A stretch of DNA of 15,604 bases from an uncultured Isosphaeraceae bacterium (GTDB lineage Bacteria > Planctomycetota > Planctomycetia > Isosphaerales > Isosphaeraceae): assembly GCA_937907405.1 (NCBI GenBank), contig CALCIC010000124.1:1-15604 (forward strand). The letters are read 5' to 3'. The translations under genes and the position numbers were made by a program. A model generated the notes under the pieces. The model was given only the letters and a program-made list of their open reading frames with translations, made no database searches and was not told the origin of the DNA. This document shows, one piece after another, positions 7,110 through 15,318 of the stretch. The first letter of the stretch is position 1, and each line of letters starts with the position of its first letter.

Positions 7110-7565
7110 ATGCCCTTTTTGGTTCCCCGCGAAGGCGACGTTCAATTGCTCGCCGACCTGCTGGGCGGCGGCGCGCTCGAGTCCTGGTCGCTCGGCCTGT
7201 TCAACTCGGCGATCACTCCGGCCGAGACCGACACGGCGGCGACCTACACCGCCCACGAGGCGAGCTTCGCCGGCTACGCCCGGAAGCCGCTGACGCGGTC
7301 GGTGTCGGCCTCCACCTGGAACACGCCGGCGCTGCAACCGCCGTCGGGCTCTCCGGCCTGGTCGGGCCGAACGCAGGTCGGCCATTCGCAGTACGGCTCG
7401 GCCCCGCAGACGTGGACCTGCACCGGCGCGGGCGACTCCGTCTACGGCTATTTCATCATCGGCGCGACCAGCGGCAAGCTGATCTGCGCCGAGCGGTTCG
7501 CGACGCCGAGGACGCTCGCCAGCGGCGACAGCCTGTCGATGACCCCGGTCTTCGAGGCCGCTTGA
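7110..7565 (+). CDS. Small phage structural protein (LGLFNSAITPAETDT family)
   Basis: A 151-residue protein. It reads MPFLVPREGDVQLLADLLGG, then LGLFNSAITPAETDT and FAGYARKPLTRSVSASTWN, then a Ser/Pro-rich stretch, then VYGYFIIGATSGKLICAERF and a GDSLSMTPVFE end. I recognise this pattern (LxLFxNxxTP ... GYA...LT ... VYGYF ... EFF/RF ... GDxxxxTPxF) from uncharacterised virion proteins in many phages, often next to fibre or decoration genes. The exact role (cement, fibre base or tail part) is not known to me. The strong GAGGTGA site and position suggest a protein made in quantity. It is mostly beta by eye, with no signal peptide or membrane segment. Confidence 0.65.
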   Translation: MPFLVPREGDVQLLADLLGGGALESWSLGLFNSAITPAETDTAATYTAHEASFAGYARKPLTRSVSASTWNTPALQPPSGSPAWSGRTQVGHSQYGSAPQTWTCTGAGDSVYGYFIIGATSGKLICAERFATPRTLASGDSLSMTPVFEAA

Positions 7566-7671
7566 CCACCCCCCGACGACCCACCGCCGCCGCCGCCTGA
7601 AGCCGCGACCGGCCTGCCCCCCCCCGACGCGACGACCCGGCCCAACGATCCAATAAGTCCGAGGTGCAAAT

Positions 7672-9171
7672 ATGGCGAAATTTTACGTCTCCGTGACTCG
7701 CGGGTCCGACGCGACCGGCGACGGCTCGGCGACGAACCCGTGGAAGACCATCCTCCACGCGATCGGGGTCTCCCCCGCGGTGGTTGCCGACCCGGCGAAC
7801 CCGAACACGCTGTACATCGAGCCGGGCGTCTATCGCGAGACCGTCGGCCTGGGCGTCGCCTCGTCCGCGGCCTCCCCGCTGACGATCATCGGCGACGCCG
7901 ACGGCGCAGGGTTCGCGGCGGGGGGGTACGCCTCTCCGGTCGCGGGGCTCGTCGAATGGCGGACATGGACCGATGAGACGACCGTGATGCCCAACATCAG
8001 TTTCTACGTCGGTCCGGGGAAGGATTACGTCACGGTCGAGAACGTCAAGTTCGTCGGCGGGGGAACGGATTCGGGGAACATCTACATCGAGGGCGCCAGC
8101 AACCTCACGTTCCGGGATTGCAACTTCATCGGTCATTACGCCACCTCGACCGGGACGATCGTCCGCGTCGAGCCGGCCGTCGGGCCCCCCCTCAACCTCA
8201 GTATCGAACGCTGTCATTTCACGATGATCTCCGGCGCCGCGGTCTTCTTCGCGGTTCCGCTGAACTCCGTCGACTGGTCGCTCGACTCGAAGATCGTCAA
8301 CTGCTCGTTCGTGGGCCTTTCCACCGGCGTCGCCGTCGTCGAGTACGGCGGCTCGGGAGGATACCACGCGGGCGGGTTGGCAATCCAGAATTGCATGTTC
8401 ATGGTTCCAACCTACGCCGTCCAGGCGTACTACGGGTCGTCGGCCCTGTCCACTCCCTTCACGGTCAACGGCTGCGTGCTCCTCGGATGCACGCTCCGCG
8501 CGGAGGTCGCCGGCCAGATCGTCGAGAACGGCAACGTGTTCATGGCGAAAGACGCCAACACGAACGTGCCGGCGGGCGCGAATTCGGTGTTCAACGCATG
8601 CCCCGCGCTCGACTTCGGCGACGACCGCCTGACGGGTCTTCCGCTCCGGCCGTTCGGCACGCCCTCGGCCGCCAGCCTGTTCGCGGGCTTCGGCGCTTAC
8701 GGAACGCCGCCGACGACCGACCTGACCGGCCGCAACCGCCCCGAGGGGGCCGGCTCGACCTCCCCCTCCGCCGGCTGCCTCGAACGCCACGACACGGGGG
8801 TCAAGGACGTGACGCATCAAGACGCCGGCTCGACGGCCTGCATGGCGCTCGTCGGCCCGTCGTCCCAGGAACGGCCGATCCTGGTCGACTCCCAACCGAC
8901 GACGATTTCGGTCAAGGTCCGCTGGGACGGCAACCACGGAGACGCGGCGAAACCGCAAGCGGTCCTGATCGCCGAACCACAGATCGGCGTCGCGGGCCAG
9001 GTGGCGACCGCGACCTCGACGGGAGGGACGGGCTCGACGCCCAACGCGTTTGAAACGCTCACCTTCGCGCCGTTCACCCCCACCGGGCCCGGCGTCGTGA
9101 TGCTGCGAATGGTCTCGCGGGCGGCGGCCGGCAACGGCGCGGCGTATTTCGATACCATCACCTTTTCATGA
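7672..9171 (+). CDS. Right-handed beta-helix protein, tailspike-/fibre-like
   Basis: A 499-residue protein. The N-terminus (MAKFYVSVTRGSDATGDGSA, then NPWKTILHAI, then LYIEPGVYRE) is the classic opening of DUF1565/pectate-lyase-like beta-helices. Repeated turns follow: VTVENVKFVGGG, LTFRDCNFIG, LSIERCHFTMI, SKIVNCSFVGLS, LAIQNCMFM, FTVNGCVLLG, each with the N-C-x-F ladder of solenoid coils at ~115-290. At 350-357 DLTGRNRP marks the end of the helix. Residues ~365-499 form a separate beta-sandwich (TISVKVRWDG, VVMLRMVSRAAAGNGAAYFD), possibly a binding or trimerisation cap. No catalytic acid pair can be assigned. The start has GAGGTG at 7661-7666. The stop overlaps the next ATG (ATGA). Likely role: binding or cleaving host surface polysaccharide. 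Confidence 0.8.
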   Translation: MAKFYVSVTRGSDATGDGSATNPWKTILHAIGVSPAVVADPANPNTLYIEPGVYRETVGLGVASSAASPLTIIGDADGAGFAAGGYASPVAGLVEWRTWTDETTVMPNISFYVGPGKDYVTVENVKFVGGGTDSGNIYIEGASNLTFRDCNFIGHYATSTGTIVRVEPAVGPPLNLSIERCHFTMISGAAVFFAVPLNSVDWSLDSKIVNCSFVGLSTGVAVVEYGGSGGYHAGGLAIQNCMFMVPTYAVQAYYGSSALSTPFTVNGCVLLGCTLRAEVAGQIVENGNVFMAKDANTNVPAGANSVFNACPALDFGDDRLTGLPLRPFGTPSAASLFAGFGAYGTPPTTDLTGRNRPEGAGSTSPSAGCLERHDTGVKDVTHQDAGSTACMALVGPSSQERPILVDSQPTTISVKVRWDGNHGDAAKPQAVLIAEPQIGVAGQVATATSTGGTGSTPNAFETLTFAPFTPTGPGVVMLRMVSRAAAGNGAAYFDTITFS

Positions 9172-10520
9172 TTGGTGCCATGGCGTCATCTTTCGCAACC
9201 TGGTATCGCGGAAGTCCGATCCCGAACACCGCCGTCGGATCGAGCAGCCACTTCGCGCATGCCTATCGCGGGGCCGAGGGGTCTCCGGTGGTCCGGGCCG
9301 ACGTCGCGACGACGACGGCTTCCGGAGGCCTGGAGACGGGGGGGGCGGCGGCCCCGTTCGTCGGTCGGGTCGTGCTCGCGGGAGGCGGAATCGCGACCGG
9401 GGGGACTGTCGACGCGGTCGTCTCGTGGATCGCCGCGGCCTCCGGGGGCGTCCGGCTGGGGGGCTCGGCGGCGACGACGGCGACAGCCCCCCAGGCCCCG
9501 TCGGACTCGTTCCGATACTGGCGTCGAGGCGCGTCGGTCTCGAGTACGGCGCAATCGTCCTCCGGCCGCTTCGACCACTTTCGCCGCGGCTCGGTCGGGT
9601 TCCCGGCCGTCGTCCGGACGGTCGGCGCGTCGTACTCGATGGTCGCCTCCGGGGGCGCGTCCCTGGGGGGAACGGCCGAGCTCGGCCCCCAGGCGCTGAC
9701 CGCCTCGGCGGCCGGCGGAGCGCGACTCGGAGGGGTCGCGCCGGCCTCGGCGTCCCTGGCGGTCACGATCGGCGGCGGGCTCGACGTCTCCGGGCTTGCC
9801 GACGGCGTGGTTTCGACCGCCGCGCCGGCCTCGGGCGGTTGGGCCCTGAGCGGCCGACCCCTTGCAAACCTGTCGGCCTCGGCCGTCGCTTCCGGCGGCG
9901 CGACGTTCGGCGGATCCAGCCTCATCATAGATATTGGCTATCATCTCTATATTAACGACGGGCATGGCGGCCCCATCGACTATGCGACTCCCGCCGACAC
10001 GGTTTACGGCCTCTCCTGGACGAGCCCCGTGTTGACGGCGCCGTCGTCGTATCAGTTCGGCGTCCGCGCGTTCGGCTCGACGGGGCTTGAGGAATGCAAC
10101 CTCGACGCCTCGGTACGCCTCGACCTCGACGCCGACGGCGACGATGTGACCTGGGTCCCGCGTCCGCCGATCGGCGTCCGGGCCACGCCTCTGGCCGGCG
10201 GCGGGATTCGGGTCGAATGGACGGCCGTGTCGACCGACGCGCGTCGTCGCCCCGTCGGGTTCAACGTCTACGCCCAGGCCGGGACGCTGACGGATTACAC
10301 CACTCCGATCGCCGTCGTGCCGTTCTTGACCGATCGCGCCGGGTCGTTCGCCGCCGAGATCAACTCACTGATCGACGGGGCGACGTATGCGATCGGCGTG
10401 CGGGCCTGGAACGCTTCGGGAGAGGAAAGCAACGTCAGTTGCATTTACGTCGACGCAGATTCGTCCCCGCCTTCCCCCGTCGGCTCGCTTCAAGCGACGC
10501 CGATCGCGCGTCTCATTTGA
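9168..10520 (+). CDS. Gly-Gly 20-residue-repeat protein with two fibronectin type III domains
   Basis: A 450-residue protein of modular build. A ~35-residue aromatic/Arg motif occurs twice: FATWYRGSPIPNTAVG...FAHAYRG at 9-42 and FRYWRRGASVSS...FDHFRRG at 115-149. Each copy is followed by short repeats of the form ASGGxxxGG: at 51, 71 and 91, then at 160, 181, 201, 221 and 241, a spacing of 20 residues with one 21. Residues ~258-325 (YHLYINDGHGG ... YQFGVRAFG) look like an FN3 domain, possibly incomplete at its N-end. Residues 331-430 (PPIGVRAT, IRVEWTAVS, VGFNVYAQ, TYAIGVRAWNASGEES) are a full FN3. It ends without any enzyme motif. The start overlaps the previous stop (ATGA); ATG 9180 is an alternative. 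A structural fibre or surface-display role is inferred. Confidence 0.75.
   Translation: MIGAMASSFATWYRGSPIPNTAVGSSSHFAHAYRGAEGSPVVRADVATTTASGGLETGGAAAPFVGRVVLAGGGIATGGTVDAVVSWIAAASGGVRLGGSAATTATAPQAPSDSFRYWRRGASVSSTAQSSSGRFDHFRRGSVGFPAVVRTVGASYSMVASGGASLGGTAELGPQALTASAAGGARLGGVAPASASLAVTIGGGLDVSGLADGVVSTAAPASGGWALSGRPLANLSASAVASGGATFGGSSLIIDIGYHLYINDGHGGPIDYATPADTVYGLSWTSPVLTAPSSYQFGVRAFGSTGLEECNLDASVRLDLDADGDDVTWVPRPPIGVRATPLAGGGIRVEWTAVSTDARRRPVGFNVYAQAGTLTDYTTPIAVVPFLTDRAGSFAAEINSLIDGATYAIGVRAWNASGEESNVSCIYVDADSSPPSPVGSLQATPIARLI
9318..9914 (+). repeat. In-frame 20-residue (60-base) periodic Gly-Gly repeats
   Basis: Eight copies of a degenerate A(S/A/G)GGxxxxG(G) unit sit within the FN3 protein. 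Three lie at 9318-9464 (residues 51-99) and five at 9645-9914 (residues 160-249), with a 60-base period (one step of 63). They are separated by a second copy of the aromatic/Arg motif. The units have diverged in DNA sequence while keeping the Gly positions, so selection appears to act on the protein. Confidence 0.8.
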
Positions 10521-10597
10521 TCCCTCCATATCAATATCAACGAGTGGCCGCATGGGCCGCGCGAAGCGGTTCCGCTCGCCGCGTTCCGCGCGGTCGC

Positions 10598-10601
10598 GGA
10601 G
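10598..10601 (+). promoter_or_regulatory. Shine-Dalgarno site favouring the 10612 start
   Basis: GGAG lies 10 bases upstream of ATG 10612. The in-frame ATG at 10552 has no good site and would add 20 residues (MGRAKRFRSPRSARSRRRSL) of Arg/Ser-rich sequence that looks like untranslated GC-rich leader. Confidence 0.5.
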
Positions 10602-10611
10602 ACGATCGCTC

Positions 10612-13600
10612 ATGTCCGTCCGATTCAAGAACGCCGCTGGAATCAGTCTGGGCTCCGACCGATCCGCCGGCCGCGGCGCCGCCGCCGCCACGATCGCGTT
10701 CCGCATCCGGTTCAACTGGCCGCCGCCGTCGACGGAGAACACCGTCTGCCTCTCCAGCGGCGTGTTCACCTGGGCGACCAGCAACATCAACACCAGCTCG
10801 AACCTGCTCAACGTCTACAGCACGTTCGCGCTGCCGAGCGGATACGTGGTCTGTTCGGGCCAGGTCGCGGCCAACGCGGTCAGTCACGTCGTCGTCACCT
10901 ACGACAAGGACGACGTGACCAAGCAGGCGATGTACATCAACGGCGAGCGGTTCCTGTCGGGGACGCCGAAGAACGTCGCGTTCACCACGTGGGACCCGAC
11001 GTTCCTCCAGATCGGCACGTTCGCCGACACGACGTCGAACCTCATCGACTTCGACATGGAGGGGGTCCTTTCGATCAACGGATACGCGGTCACGCAGGCC
11101 GAGGTCACGGCCCTCAAGAACGGGGCCGACCCCACGACGTTCGGCCTGGGCGCGGAGCTGCGGGGCTATTGGCCGTTGACGGGGACGCCGGGGGCGGCCG
11201 TGACCGCCGCCGACGTGGGGATCGCCAACGCGATCGTCTCCGGCGGCACGCCGTCGAACGCCGGCACGGGCTCCACGGCGGGCAGTTCGCTGGTCTACGG
11301 CGCCGCCATGCCCTACCTCTCCCCGGTCGGTCACGGCGATTTCGCCGTGTATTCGTCCGGCAAGACGGTGCGGGTCGGGTTCGAGTTGACGAACGTGGGC
11401 TCGCCGGTCGTCGCCACGGCCGGAAGCATGACGACCGCGCCGACGATCAGCATCAACGGCGGCCCGCCGATCACGCTGGAACGGCCGCTCTACACCGGAG
11501 ACAAAAGCTACGCGGGGGTCATGCTGTTCACGCCGTCGGGCGTGACCGTCCCCGTGGGGGCGGACGTCACGATCTCGACCGTGGACGGCTGGATGGGGAC
11601 GAGCGTCGGCCCCGTCGTGGGAGTCTCCAACCTGGCGATCCCCAACCGATCGGGAAAGCCGGTCTACAGCGACATGCCCGCCGACCTCCGGGTCGGCTAC
11701 GGCTTCGCCTACGACTCGTCGTACTGGAGCATCGGCTACGGCAGCAAGAACCTCGCCCAGCGGCTCGACGTCACCTATGGAAAGTTCGCCCGCCGCGGCG
11801 ACGACACGGTCGCCGAGAACGTGCAGCGGCTCTTCATGGCGACCAACTACGGCAACCAGTTCGACGCGACGGGCACGCCCAATCGGCTCGGGCTCTACGC
11901 GATCCAGTACGACGACAACGACCCGGCGAACCCGACCGACATTTCGATCGTGTCCAACGACGGCCCGGCCCATCAGCAGGGCGTGACCGAGATGCACGCC
12001 TACGCCAACCCCGGCGTGGGAGGCGTGGGCAAGGCGAAGGTCTACGACGTCCAGGCCCCGCACTGGACCGTGTCGCTGGCCTCCTCGTGCTCGGCTTCCG
12101 ATTCGACCCTGACCCTCGCCTCGCTCGCCGACGTCGTCAATCCGGCCAATTACGACGGCCCCAGGCAGTACCTCAAAGTCGACGACGAGTACATGGTGAT
12201 CACGGCGGTCGACGTCGGCGCGAGCCAGGTCGCCGTCACGCGCGGAAGTTACGGATCGACGGCGGCGAGCCACGCGGCGAACGCGACGGGGGCGATGAGC
12301 GCGGTCAGCCCGTTCTACGACCTCGCCGCCAGGTTCACGGGGCCCGGCGGGGCGCCCAACTACAAGAACCTCGTCATCCTCGGCCCCGGCGACTGGACGC
12401 CCCCCGTCCCCCCGGTCCCGATCAATCTCGACCGCTCGTTCGCCAACTTGCAACAGGCGCCCAAGACGATCCAGGACTCGCTCGCCAACGGGGCGGGCGT
12501 GCTCCGCTACATGAGTTCGACGGACGGCGGTTTCGGCTTCTCGTGCGAGCCCGAGCACCTGAGACTCGACTCCGACCTCTATCTGGCGGAAGACCCCAAG
12601 TTCGTCCTGGCGTCGCGGATCGTCTCGTCCGAGACCGCGACGGCCGCCAACTGCCCGTACGTCTACAGTCACTCGTTCCTCAAGAACGCCCAGAAGTACA
12701 CGGTGACGCTGGCGGCGGCGATCACGACGGCCCCCGCCGCCGGGACGGTTGAAGTCATCAAGATCACTTACGACGCGGCCAACCCCGTCATGTACTCGAT
12801 CCGCCTGGAGCTTCCTAGCGGCGAGGTCGTCCGCGTGCTCGAAGTGAACGGCGACGACGTGACGGTCGTCCGGGGGGCGGACGGCACCACCCCCGCGACT
12901 CAGGCGGCCGGTCCGATCCAGGCACGATGGCGGATTCCCGCCTCGTCCGACGCGGTCTACCAGTCGAACGGCGACGCGAAGACGGTCTGCACCACGGCCG
13001 AGAACCACAATCTCTGGACCCGATGCATGGTCGGGATGCCGGGTTCGAACGACCTCAACCCGCTCGCTCGGATCAACGTGACGCTCACGGCCGACGTGAC
13101 GTCGCTCGACCAGACCGTCTTCAACGTCTCGGTGGCCGCCGCCGACGCCCCGTACCTCGTCCCCGGCCTGTTCATCGTGTTCCGCAACGAATGCGTGCGG
13201 GTCGAGACGGTGAGTCTGACGCCGGGAACGCCGTACACGGGGACGATCACCGTGGAACGCAAGGCGGCGTGGTCGCTGGCGGGACGCCTGAACTACCAAC
13301 AATCTCCCGCGAAGACGTCGGACATGCCGCCGGCCGGCACCATCGGCACGGGCTCGTCGGGCGGCGTCTACTGCGTCTCGGCGGACGGGTTGAGCCACTG
13401 CTGGTCGATCGGCGCCTCATACATGGTCGTCGTGATGGTCACCGGACCCAGGACGTTCACGATCCGGCGGTACGGCATGCCGGACGTGAATCAACACTGG
13501 AACCAGGTCGGCGTTCAACCGACGGCCCCGATCCTCGACGACGAATCCGCCGACGTCCGCACCGCCGGCCCGGTCGCGAGCTATTCGTTCACCCACGCAG

Positions 13601-14772
13601 CCGAGATGACCAAGCTCTGCCCCGGCTGCGACCACTGGCTGAACATCCCGGAGTACGCCTCCGACGACATGGTGGACGCCATCGCCAAAATGACGCTGGA
13701 CGTCCTTCCGGCCGGAAAGCACCGGACGATCGTCGAGTTGGGGAACGAGTTCTGGAACTACGGGAGTCCGCGTCTTCAGGGAGCGAACGAGGTCGCGGCG
13801 GTCTGCGGCTACGACTACTCTCAGCCCGGAATCGACCTGCTGATCTATCGGGGCTGGGCCGCCTTCAAGCGGGTCCAGGCCGTGTTCGTGGCGGCGGGCC
13901 GGGGAGCCGAGGTCAAGTTCGTCTTGGCCTGGCAGCAGGGGAACGTCGGCTTGATGCTCGCCAGGGCCCAGGCCCTGGGGGTCGACTCCGACGTCCACGT
14001 CGTATCCACGGCCCCGTACTTCTTCCCGTTCTCGTCGACCGAGCTGAACGCGGCCTACAACGCGTCGAGCGACGAGGAATGCCTCGACGTCTGGAAGTTC
14101 GACCTGGAATACAACATGTCGAACATCGGCGGCACGCTCTACGCGGACGGCAAGGCCCGACGCGACTACGAGGCGGCGACCGGCCGAAGCATCGAATTCA
14201 TCGAATACGAGGGTAACGCGGACTCCTACGTCCCGGTGCCGATCGTCAGCGTCGTGAACGGCCTCTATCGCAACACCGACCTCAACTACAACCCCAACAA
14301 TTACAACGCCGCGTACGACTTCCCCTACATCCTCAAGCGCCGCGGCGGCGTGGACGGGATCGCGCTCTTCGACTACGTGAACAACCCGTACTGGAACGAC
14401 CCGGAACAGGCGTGGTCGATGTGGGGCGTCTACAACTGGGAGGGCCAGCAGGCCGGGCGCGGCGACGGCAGCGACGGCAAGTTCGACAACCGCCTCTGCC
14501 TCGTGACGCCGGGCAAGGCCAACACGAAGCATCCGACCGTCAACCAGGACGCCAACGTCGTCTCGGTGCGGGCTCAGGCCGTGCTCGATTACAACGCGGC
14601 TTACGCCGCATACGTCAATCCCGGAGGCGGCGACACCGGCGGAAATCCCGGAGGCCCTGGCGGCAATCCCGGAGGCCCTGGCGGCAACCCCGGAGGCCCT
14701 GGAAACGGGACTGGAATCGGCGTCCCCCAGAAGCCGAGGCGATGGGTCCCCCCCGCGCGGCCTCGACGTTGA
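10612..14772 (+). CDS. Giant virion protein: LamG-like lectin, beta-modules and GH-A-type hydrolase
   Basis: About 1386 residues from the ATG at 10612. Residues ~3-205 form a LamG/ConA-like domain (SHVVVTYDKDD, MYINGERF, LQIGTFAD, LRGYWPLTG). Residues 224-480 are beta-rich and unassigned. A beta-module recurs at 487-565, 695-773 and 820-893 (first copy YLKVDDEYMVITAVD, VAVTRGSYGSTAASHA), matching the capsid insertion. The hydrolase barrel is shown by VLRYM (~630-634), HWLNIPEYASDDMV (1008 onward), IVELGNEFWN with probable acid/base E1046, a VLAWQQG strand, STAPYF, and FIEYEGN with probable nucleophile E1200. This is the NE-x-WN/YEG pattern of clan GH-A-like enzymes. The C-terminus is Gly/Asn/Pro repeats and a basic end. 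It probably binds and cuts host surface glycan; substrate unknown. The barrel seems interrupted by ~370 inserted residues. Confidence 0.75.
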   Translation: MSVRFKNAAGISLGSDRSAGRGAAAATIAFRIRFNWPPPSTENTVCLSSGVFTWATSNINTSSNLLNVYSTFALPSGYVVCSGQVAANAVSHVVVTYDKDDVTKQAMYINGERFLSGTPKNVAFTTWDPTFLQIGTFADTTSNLIDFDMEGVLSINGYAVTQAEVTALKNGADPTTFGLGAELRGYWPLTGTPGAAVTAADVGIANAIVSGGTPSNAGTGSTAGSSLVYGAAMPYLSPVGHGDFAVYSSGKTVRVGFELTNVGSPVVATAGSMTTAPTISINGGPPITLERPLYTGDKSYAGVMLFTPSGVTVPVGADVTISTVDGWMGTSVGPVVGVSNLAIPNRSGKPVYSDMPADLRVGYGFAYDSSYWSIGYGSKNLAQRLDVTYGKFARRGDDTVAENVQRLFMATNYGNQFDATGTPNRLGLYAIQYDDNDPANPTDISIVSNDGPAHQQGVTEMHAYANPGVGGVGKAKVYDVQAPHWTVSLASSCSASDSTLTLASLADVVNPANYDGPRQYLKVDDEYMVITAVDVGASQVAVTRGSYGSTAASHAANATGAMSAVSPFYDLAARFTGPGGAPNYKNLVILGPGDWTPPVPPVPINLDRSFANLQQAPKTIQDSLANGAGVLRYMSSTDGGFGFSCEPEHLRLDSDLYLAEDPKFVLASRIVSSETATAANCPYVYSHSFLKNAQKYTVTLAAAITTAPAAGTVEVIKITYDAANPVMYSIRLELPSGEVVRVLEVNGDDVTVVRGADGTTPATQAAGPIQARWRIPASSDAVYQSNGDAKTVCTTAENHNLWTRCMVGMPGSNDLNPLARINVTLTADVTSLDQTVFNVSVAAADAPYLVPGLFIVFRNECVRVETVSLTPGTPYTGTITVERKAAWSLAGRLNYQQSPAKTSDMPPAGTIGTGSSGGVYCVSADGLSHCWSIGASYMVVVMVTGPRTFTIRRYGMPDVNQHWNQVGVQPTAPILDDESADVRTAGPVASYSFTHAAEMTKLCPGCDHWLNIPEYASDDMVDAIAKMTLDVLPAGKHRTIVELGNEFWNYGSPRLQGANEVAAVCGYDYSQPGIDLLIYRGWAAFKRVQAVFVAAGRGAEVKFVLAWQQGNVGLMLARAQALGVDSDVHVVSTAPYFFPFSSTELNAAYNASSDEECLDVWKFDLEYNMSNIGGTLYADGKARRDYEAATGRSIEFIEYEGNADSYVPVPIVSVVNGLYRNTDLNYNPNNYNAAYDFPYILKRRGGVDGIALFDYVNNPYWNDPEQAWSMWGVYNWEGQQAGRGDGSDGKFDNRLCLVTPGKANTKHPTVNQDANVVSVRAQAVLDYNAAYAAYVNPGGGDTGGNPGGPGGNPGGPGGNPGGPGNGTGIGVPQKPRRWVPPARPRR
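14638..14700 (+). repeat. Three 21-base tandem repeats coding GGNPGGP
   Basis: Three near-identical units (GGCGGAAATCCCGGAGGCCC plus T, with two silent differences among copies) encode GGNPGGP three times. A partial unit (AATCCCGGAGGC) precedes them at 14617-14631. They form a flexible, collagen-like or linker-type tail near the C-terminus of the giant hydrolase. Near identity of the DNA points to recent expansion by slippage, so copy number may vary between relatives. Confidence 0.9.
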
Positions 14773-14798
14773 CGTCTCCTATCAACAGGTGAATCCCC

Positions 14799-15254
14799 AT
14801 GACGAGTCATCGCGAGCGCGACGTTCGCAACGCAATCCAGGAGCTGCTCGACGTCACCGGCGCGTTCGACGGCGTGTACCTCTCCGGGCTTCCCGAGCAC
14901 CGGGGCGAACGCGCCGGCGATCGTCGCGCGGCGGCGATCGAGCCCGACGCGACGACCGAGTCCGACCTTTGGGACGACGTCACAGGCGCGATGGTGATGA
15001 CCGCCTCCGTCGTCCTGACCTTCCTCGCCCGCGACGAGGACCCACAGCTTCGCGACGAGGCGGCCGAGCTGCTCTTGAATACGGCTGCGGCGGTGCTCAA
15101 CGGTCGATCGCTGGCCGGCGCGACGCTCCCCGGATCGACCCGAATCCGGTCGTGGAGCTGGCTGAAGCCGACTGCTCCCGAGCGGCGGATCGCCGCCAGG
15201 CTCGAATTCCAGTACCTGGTCGAGGGCTGGAGCGGCCTCGACCTCTCCGAATGA
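14799..15254 (+). CDS. Tail-terminator-/tail-completion-like protein
   Basis: A 151-residue protein. It begins with a helix (ERDVRNAIQELLDVTGAFDG), has a middle hydrophobic stretch (TGAMVMTASVVLTFLARDED) that is more likely a buried beta-strand pair than a membrane span, then a helix (LRDEAAELLLNTAAAVLNG). It closes with WSWLKPTAPERRIAARLEFQ and YLVEGWSGLDLSE, the usual end of small proteins that cap the tail tube or join it to the head (resemblance by eye). AGGTGA at 14787-14792 lies 6 bases before the ATG. Its position just before a tail-tube-like gene supports the call. It could instead be another head-tail joining protein. Confidence 0.55.
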   Translation: MTSHRERDVRNAIQELLDVTGAFDGVYLSGLPEHRGERAGDRRAAAIEPDATTESDLWDDVTGAMVMTASVVLTFLARDEDPQLRDEAAELLLNTAAAVLNGRSLAGATLPGSTRIRSWSWLKPTAPERRIAARLEFQYLVEGWSGLDLSE

Positions 15255-15304
15255 CCCGGACCGATCACGACTTCGTCACACCACGTGTTCTCTTGCTCAA
15301 TTTC

Positions 15305-15311
15305 AAAGGAG
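15305..15311 (+). promoter_or_regulatory. Near-perfect Shine-Dalgarno before the tail tube gene
   Basis: AAAGGAG lies 7 bases upstream of ATG 15319, close to the full anti-Shine-Dalgarno complement. It predicts strong translation, as expected for a tube protein needed in many copies. Confidence 0.75.
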
Positions 15312-15318
15312 TTGATCC

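Noticed and set aside
10537..13398. Long open frame on the - strand (953 codons), and similar ones at 2383-4785, 4792-6054 and 7456-8958
   Set aside because: They lie antisense to genes with clear domains. Arg/Asp/Gly/Val-rich composition without motifs is what GC-rich third positions produce on the opposite strand.
14638..14700. CRISPR array or direct-repeat origin
   Set aside because: The units are contiguous 21-mers in frame with no spacers and code for a Gly/Pro tail.
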